From NCBI GenBank assembly GCA_905221605.1, contig CAJNDS010002373.1:290001-354000 (forward strand): a stretch of DNA of 64,000 bases. Reading direction: 5' to 3'. Below, one piece after another: positions 58,709 to 64,000 of the stretch. Origin of the DNA: Symbiodinium natans (lineage: Eukaryota > Sar > Dinophyceae > Suessiales > Symbiodiniaceae). Within the stretch, counting starts at the first letter, position 1. The number at the start of each line of letters is the position of its first letter. The notes under the pieces were generated by a model. It was given only the letters and a program-made list of their open reading frames with translations, had not been told where the DNA came from and made no database searches. A program made the translations under genes and the position numbers.

Positions 58709-59954
58709 TCTCGAGGTTTGAAGGTTGTCCGGTCGCAAAGCATGAGTTCCGTCCGCGTTCCGAGGGCTACGCAAAAGCTTGAGGGTTTCGCTTGCTTTGA
58801 AGGGCGTCTGAAATGCTGCCAAGCCACGCAGCTGCTAAGGTGATGCCTTTGTAGGCGGGGCCGAAGATGCAGTCAAACCTGAAGGCTTGGGGCCCTCTGG
58901 TGCGAGTCTATGCTGGATTGCCACATTCAGTTTAGGCTTTGTGGCATCAAGTCCGTGCACGCATGCTCTAAAGGGGTGTGGAACCGAGAGAATCCGATAG
59001 AAGCAGCGCAGCTCTTGGAGTGACAGAACTGGGCCACCGGCTCTACGCCAGATGCAACGATCGCATCGGCATAGAAATCCCCCAACCTCTCGAGGGTTTG
59101 CTCTCAGAAAGTACATGTCGGATGGGGCTGAATTCGTTAACTCTCCCGTATTGCAGCAAGCAAGGTAGGTACGACCCTCTGTAGTGCAGAGCACCCCTGA
59201 CCTACAGCTGCTGGCCGGGAGGCCTTGCCAAGGCCTCCCCAGTCGTGAAGAGGCCGGCGTTAAAGAAATACGGTGATGTCCTCTGACACTGGCGAATGCG
59301 TGCGAGGCTCTGGTTAGTAGCTGCTAGCCAGAGCCCTGCAGGGCCTTTTGGAGCTTCGTTGCTTGGTCAGGTAAACCTCCTTTTTCCTAGAGACTTCGCC
59401 CGCCCCGATGACCTCCTGAAGCGTGAGCTACCACAAGCCTTGCAACTCTCAGACCATGGTTGAACCCTTCCGACGACGCTCCCTCAACATGGACTTGCAG
59501 TGAGCTTACATCCCCAGTGTCCGGCCCGACTTCAGCGTGAACTGGCCGAAGCGGAGCACCTGACTATGCAGACCGGGAGGGGTTTTTGGGTTGTGGGCCG
59601 GCCTTCCAGCACCACAAGTACCCTTGGATTTGTAGGGTTTTTTTTTTTCTGAGGATGCAAAAGCCGTCCTTTCCCACAAATACATACAAATACTGAAAAG
59701 GTTCCCGTAACTTTAAGATAATCTGGGGGGCCGGAGGCGTTTCAAACCCACGAGTTTTTTGGCCCGGCAATGTGGGGCATGCGCAGGGATGCCGGGGGAG
59801 CCCCGCAATGCCCAGACCTGCTCCGGTCAGGTCTAAGGTCGCGATCGAGATCTAGGTCGCGATCGAGCTTGCACCTTTGTATGCAACATAAAAACCGCAT
59901 TCCGGCCTCCTGCGACAGTGCAAACTCGACGAAGCCATGTGCCACACCGGCCAT
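54277..59954 (-). CDS. pyrE: orotate phosphoribosyltransferase (OPRT), split gene
   Basis: OPRT (EC 2.4.2.10) joins orotate to PRPP, making OMP in de novo pyrimidine synthesis. Exons read on the minus strand align in order with bacterial PyrE: 59954-59907 (start, HGFVEFALSQE), 59559-~59522 (VLRFGQFTLKSGR), 59280-59224 (SPYFFNAGLFTTGEAL), 59086-59042 (LGDFYADAIVASGVE), 58878-~58834 (FDCIFGPAYKGITLA), ~57588-57508 (VPYAYNRKEAK), 56790-56744 (DHGEGGLIVGKLTGRV), 56576-56532 (LIVDDVITAGTAIRE), 56432-56376 (SMDLLAAQRELQVVGVAVA), 56052-~55976 (MDRQEK ... SAIQQAADAF) and a last exon from about 54671 (KVMSIAKMEDLITFI). The catalytic loop RKEAKDHGEGG and the PRPP motif VDDVITAGTA are intact, so the enzyme looks functional. 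The core to FI is about 215 residues, close to E. coli PyrE (213). No OMP decarboxylase domain is seen. Donors are GC or GA. The exon starting near 57588 and the 55976/54671 junction are uncertain. The last frame stays open to 54277, past the usual PyrE end. Confidence 0.9.
55379..55452. repeat. CT tract plus GC hairpin module
   Basis: A CT microsatellite (55379-55406) is followed by AGCCCCCCCCAAAGGGAAGG and then GCCCCAAGGGGC, a perfect 5-bp stem. The module is nearly identical to that at 58.6 kb. It lies in the OPRT gene, in the intron before the last exon. Confidence 0.75.
57235..57322. repeat. TTC triplet tract (GAA on the OPRT sense strand), about 29 units
   Basis: Uninterrupted TTC repeat preceded by CCCCCGAAGGGTGGCCG, the same hairpin module seen at 55.4 and 58.6 kb. 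It lies in the OPRT intron between the exon ending at 57508 and the exon starting at 56790. Poly-Ser, poly-Leu and poly-Glu frames over it are artefacts. Confidence 0.95.
57416..57434. repeat. short CT microsatellite
   Basis: CTCTCTCTCTCTCTCTCT run in the same OPRT intron as the 29-unit TTC tract. Confidence 0.85.
58109..58234. repeat. TTC triplet tract (GAA on the OPRT sense strand), about 41 units
   Basis: About 33 pure TTC units followed by units interrupted with TTCGTC. Lies in the next upstream OPRT intron (between exons at 58.8 and 57.5 kb). Confidence 0.95.
58554..58710. repeat. CT tract, GC hairpin, CT tract module
   Basis: CT runs at 58554-58587 and about 58668-58706 flank AGCCCCCCCCGAAGGGAAGG and CGCCCCGAGGGGCG. 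About 35 of 45 bases match the module at 55.4 kb. It lies downstream of the fifth recognised OPRT exon, within the intron. Confidence 0.75.
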
Positions 59955-60786
59955 GGTAGCAACTGCGACAGACAAAACAATCCGAAAGTCTCACATCCTG
60001 CGGATCGTGAAAAATACTCCGCACCCTGACAGACCTTCCCAGACACCCTGGGCCTGCAGAAGCCAACAACTGTCCTTTGCCAAACTCAGGCGATGTACTT
60101 AAAGTACTTCTCTCGAGAGCTTCTCTGGGTGAACGATGTTGCGCCCATTCCCGAGCTGCTGAGATTTGATGTTCTTTGACTCTTTTTGCTCTTGAGCCTA
60201 AATTTTAAAGCCGGCCGAGCGCAAAGCTTCGAACCGCTGCCATCCGCTGCGCATGCAGCAGTGTGCCGAAAGTGTACTTGAGGCCCCGCAGGTCAAACCT
60301 TGAACGACCGCTATGGCTGACCTCAAACCGAAGCCCAAATTAAGAAAGCAGCAGGCCCAGCAGCTGCTTGCAGTCTCTGTAGTCATTGGCCGTTACCAGC
60401 ATCCCGGCAGGTCGAGCATGCCGGTGCCCCGGCTGACCCCCCTGCAAACTCACCAGCTTTGCTGGCTGGCCCGCAGCAAGCTGTCCTTGTGTTTGGTTCT
60501 CTTGTAGTGTTCCTTGGGCATTTTCTGGGATTTTCACGAGGAATGACGTGCAAAATGATGCAGAAAATTTCGAAGCTTCCCCAGGCAGCTTGAGATGACC
60601 CTGCTTCAGGTCTTGCAGCCTTAAGCTCCCCTTCAGCTCTACGACTTGTTGGGACCTGTTGAGAACTCATCGGTAACCGGGAAAATCGGAAGATTCAGTC
60701 CAACCCATCAACCTGCGCAGTGAACACTCTGAGAGCCTCCAACAGGAAGACGCAAGCCAGCTAAGCGAGCTTCTAGGAATAAAGAA

Positions 60787-61464
60787 TTATGTGGACGAGT
60801 GAGTTTCGATAGGGCTCCATGAGGAGACCTTACCAAGACATGACGCAATAGCAAGAGCAAAAACTGCAGCAAAAACCTCTTTTGCAAGAAGCGTGATCTT
60901 TGCACTCGAACTTAAAATTCGCCGGAGCCATCGAGGGTGCCGGTGAGTCACACTGAATCCTGGAACTCTCCTCGAAAGAGGCTTCCGAGAGGCTTCAGCC
61001 GACTGGAGATGACAGTTCTTCAAGTGGCCTCTGGGCAGCGGCTCCTCCGTAGGTCTGTAGGTCGCCCTAGGTGTGGTCAATTCCAGGAGCCCTACAATGC
61101 AGTCCCCAAAATACAGCCTCACCTCCTCAACCGTATGGACCCAGATGCGGTTGGGCAAGCTGCGTCTTGAACTTGAGAAAACGCAACACTGCTGGATCTT
61201 GGTCCGATCATTGCCAAGTATTGGGCCAGCTGCCCCGAGTACCACGGCTTTCTTGCCCTCATAGCACGCTGGCTTCGCCAGCGCAGGGAAGGCGCTAAAG
61301 CTAAAGGATAAGAGTTGGAAGGACTGGGTAGTGGAAGCGCTGCGGCTACGCAGGACATTTTTCGCACGTCTTCCGTCAGGTTGGAGCAGCCCAGGCATGC
61401 GTGTTAAAGCACTACCTCCCGTCACTACCCGTGCCCTTTGAGGCGGCATGATCATTTCCACCAT
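60787..61464 (-). CDS. 225-codon open frame, uncertain
   Basis: The second-longest frame in the window. The middle (YEGKKAVVLGAAGPILGNDR, then RIWVHTVEEVRLYFGDCIVG) is protein-like, but a second frame over the same stretch is also plausible (RARKPWYSGQLAQYLAMIG). It lies 830 bases upstream of the OPRT start, on the same strand. No family recognised. Confidence 0.25.
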   Translation of the reverse strand: MVEMIMPPQRARVVTGGSALTRMPGLLQPDGRRAKNVLRSRSASTTQSFQLLSFSFSAFPALAKPACYEGKKAVVLGAAGPILGNDRTKIQQCCVFSSSRRSLPNRIWVHTVEEVRLYFGDCIVGLLELTTPRATYRPTEEPLPRGHLKNCHLQSAEASRKPLSRRVPGFSVTHRHPRWLRRILSSSAKITLLAKEVFAAVFALAIASCLGKVSSWSPIETHSST

Positions 61465-61479
61465 CAGCTCGGCAAACGC

Positions 61480-62980
61480 AGACTCGGCAGCCCTCGTACT
61501 AACAGGTCACCAGAAGGATGGATCTGACAGGCGTTGAGTTTGGCCCGAAAATTTTCACTAGCTGCGCCTAAGCATACCTAAGCCCCGCATTGCCGAGCCT
61601 CCGGAAAATCGGTCCAAAACCACGAGTTCACACCGCCAGCTTCAGGCTTCTTCCTTGCCCTCCGTTGCCCTTGCACAATGTGCCAAGATGAAGGTTCCTC
61701 AGTGCCTGGACACAGATTTGGTGCCTATGTGCAGTTTGCAGTAAGCTTCTGCGCGTAGCTTTATGTGTCAAAGCGTGTGAACTCCAGCCCGCACTATCTG
61801 CAACGCGCTCCCTCGGCTGCAAAGTTGCGGCTGATTGAGACCTAATCGGTTGAGGTCTTGTCTCAATGCGATTGAGTACTGCGTCTTTGTGAGGTGGAGC
61901 GTCAGAGAATTAGAGAATCTGTGGCATTTCCAGGCCATCTTTGCGGGGCAAGATGCTGGGCTGGCTTCGTGTCCTGCTCCTAAGCATTTGAGCATATTTG
62001 AGCTGGTTCAGATGGCCAATCCCTCCGCACCAAGACCGTGCAAAGCTTAACGCAGAAAGACCGGACTAAACCAGCCCAGGCATGAGGGGCTTTGGCCCTC
62101 CAAGCCCACATGTGTGAGAGGTGCCTTCGTGAAGAAATGGACTTAAGGGACTTAAGCTCACATGGGAGCCTGCATGAGTGTATGAAGCACAACTTGCATC
62201 AACCCTTGGCATCGCTGACGCCCGTACACTGCTTCAAGCAGCCGTGACGTCTGCTAGAAACGCACGACCAGAAACCCGGATTTCTGCCAATGGTTTACTT
62301 CCGAGTGAGGTCTGAACGTCACACAGGCTTCGAGTTCCTGTGCGATGCATTTAATGACTTAAGCTCCAACTTGAACCCCACAACACCCTACGCCCCCCAA
62401 GCACTGCGCAATGGCAGAAGTCCATGCCACCCCGCGCCGGATCAGATGGGAGAGCTGCAAGGGCATATGACGATGCAGCCAGGCCTGCCGTGCAGGCGCA
62501 GGGCTTTGGAACTACACGCAACTATGTTGTTTTTGTGGGCATTTCCGCGGGCCCTCAAATCTAGCTAGAGCCAAAGTCTCAGACACCAGATTACACCAGT
62601 ATGCAAGCAAGCGCGGGTGTCCAACTGACACAATGGGGGTAGACTCCGGGGTGAGGGGCGACAGATGGCAGCATCAATCCAGGCCGATCCCTTTGCTCGC
62701 TGAAAGGAGTGTGTGAGCAAAAGGTGCAAAGAGATGTGCAGCGAGAGTTTGATGAAGGTTCCAAGATGCGGCCCAGCGGCGTGCGTCTGGACCTGGAGGG
62801 CGACCGAGCCGGCTCCTGTCGCGACTCTGTAGAATTTTGTTGCTGAGCTTTTCAGATATTTAGGCTTCAGAATCTTCAGACAGGACTCTCAAGTGGCGCT
62901 CTTTGGGCAAGTGCTAGGACTAGGACTGCTGACAATTGAACAGGCGATTGATGGGAGTCGTACGCTCCACAATTGCCAAA
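61480..62980. other. no gene recognised
   Basis: Short frames only, none with a paired acceptor and donor I could accept. Confidence 0.4.
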
Positions 62981-62987
62981 GCCCGGC

Positions 62988-63105
62988 CTTGAGAATGTCA
63001 GCGGCCTCGTTCACGTTGCCCACGACCACTGTCAGGTCGTTCGCGCTCACGACTTGCGCCGAGTCTGGCCATCGCCGCACCGCGAGTATCCGCAATCCCC
63101 CAACC
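62988..63105 (-). CDS. probable exon, unknown
   Basis: Begins after CGGTGTAG and ends at CTCAAG|GCCGGG (GC donor, phase 0). Reads RILAVRRWPDSAQVVSANDL, then VVVGNVNEAADILK, alternating strands and helix, which looks like part of a folded domain. Not recognised. Confidence 0.5.
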
Positions 63106-63489
63106 CTACACCGACACGGTACGGCTCGCGTCTGCACACCATCTTCAAGGCTCCGGACTCTCTAGATCCGTCAGGACGCCACTGAGAACGAAGCTACTTA
63201 GCAGCTACTTGTACATCAGGAAACGGCCTCTCTCTTTCAAGTTTATGATTTCGGATTACAACATTTTGAAAGGCCGGTAATATCAAGAAGTTGCCATGAG
63301 ATATCGGAATGCTCTGCGTGCATCGAAGCAATGTTGGCTGCAACGCTCCAAACCCTCCGGCACCCTGGACTCTAGACCCGGAGCTTGAGGCCGTTGGGTC
63401 GTGGGCCATGTCCCAGACTCTGAAACGCCCCCCAACTCCAAGTGCCGCGCAAAGACTCAACGCTGAACCTTGAGGCTCCCGAGAGCTTC

Positions 63490-63828
63490 TCACGGCTGCC
63501 GTGGCCCATCGTCCCTGAAAGCCCCCAAGGATTGCCTTTCGTTCCGTTGCGGGAGCCAGGCTGCTGCTGCAGGCTCGGCAGCCCGTACCTCGGGTTGCGC
63601 TTTTCGGACGATTGGCTCTTCTACAGTTTCAGGTTCCGGGAGTTCGTTGGCATCGCCGACGAGTTGAAATTTTGAGGACTCCTGCAACACTGCTTTCGAT
63701 TTGAGCTTGCTCCATTCGGTACCCTTCTTGAAGCCTTGTTTTTGGAAGCTGGCGATATACTGTGGGTCGGATTTGAGAAGGTGAAGATGAAAACCTGAAG
63801 CCGGGGCTTGGCTCGTCAAGCTCTTCAT
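63490..63828 (-). CDS. terminal coding exon, about 112 codons, unknown protein
   Basis: Open from an ATG at 63828 (MKSLTSQAPASGFHLHLLKS) through FKKGTEWSKLKSKAVLQESS and an acidic NELPEPETVEEPIVRKAQPE to a stop at 63490. The frame continues upstream through a CT microsatellite, so the true exon start is unclear. The hydrophilic, Glu/Pro/Ala-rich tail is probably disordered. Confidence 0.5.
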   Translation of the reverse strand: MKSLTSQAPASGFHLHLLKSDPQYIASFQKQGFKKGTEWSKLKSKAVLQESSKFQLVGDANELPEPETVEEPIVRKAQPEVRAAEPAAAAWLPQRNERQSLGAFRDDGPRQP

Positions 63829-63857
63829 TGTTTCAAGCGAACACAGATGGGACCTCC

Positions 63858-63897
63858 CTCTCTTTCTCTCTCCCTCTCTCCCTCTCTCCCTGTCTCC
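63858..63897. repeat. CT/CCT microsatellite
   Basis: CTCTCTTTCTCTCTCCCTCTCTCCCTCTC-type tract beside the terminal exon that ends at 63490. Confidence 0.8.
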
Positions 63898-64000
63898 CTG
63901 GATCTGTAGGAGAAGGGTGCAGGTTTTCAATTTCAGGCCTTCACCCAGTGAAGTGCCACCCTACTAGACTGACATTTGGATTTGTTCAACTTGGGTTTCA

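Noticed and set aside
60190-60210. ATTTAGGCTCAAG on the minus strand, 12 of 13 match to the 3' end of the spliced leader
   Set aside because: The match stops there, and no convincing coding frame follows at a suitable distance. Likely chance.

Overview
The window looks like nuclear DNA of a dinoflagellate, most likely a Symbiodiniaceae-type alga. Coding sequence is broken into short exons. Introns start with GC or GA as often as GT and end in AG, mostly followed by G. An intronless gene carries a spliced-leader-like relic. A piece of fragmented dinoflagellate-style mitochondrial DNA (cox1 plus an rRNA fragment) sits in an intron. CT/TTC microsatellites and GC hairpins are scattered throughout. 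There is no operon, IS element or CRISPR array. Only a few genes can be named by eye; the rest are exon models supported by open frame, splice sites and, where stated, matching intron phase.

Layout. 1-24 kb is mainly minus-strand exons of unrecognised genes. The best two are a four-exon model ending at 15,097 and a seven-exon model at 18,096-20,845; both stay in frame across every junction. 24.3-27.4 kb holds plus-strand exons, with one terminal exon ending at 27,419, facing minus-strand exons at 27.5-28.1 kb. 30.0-38.5 kb (minus) is a long gene whose tiny exons each encode one piece of a 'WAFAT' helical repeat, resembling OPR/HPR-type organellar RNA-binding proteins. The mitochondrial insert (36.35-36.98 kb) lies in one of its introns. 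41-46 kb has further exons and a 128-bp terminal-inverted-repeat element. 46.7 kb has a foldback repeat.

52,076-53,338 (minus) is the only long uninterrupted CDS: a secreted, Cys-rich 420-aa protein. 54.3-59.95 kb (minus) is a split gene for orotate phosphoribosyltransferase (OPRT, de novo UMP synthesis). I could thread it exon by exon onto the bacterial PyrE sequence; about ten introns appear and none needs a GT donor. Two of its introns carry long GAA (sense-strand) triplet tracts. 60-64 kb holds more minus-strand exons.

Minus-strand genes dominate, with plus-strand patches around 24-27 kb and 40-41 kb. Exon borders were inferred by eye from codon, phase and AG/GY signals; without transcripts most single exons are provisional.
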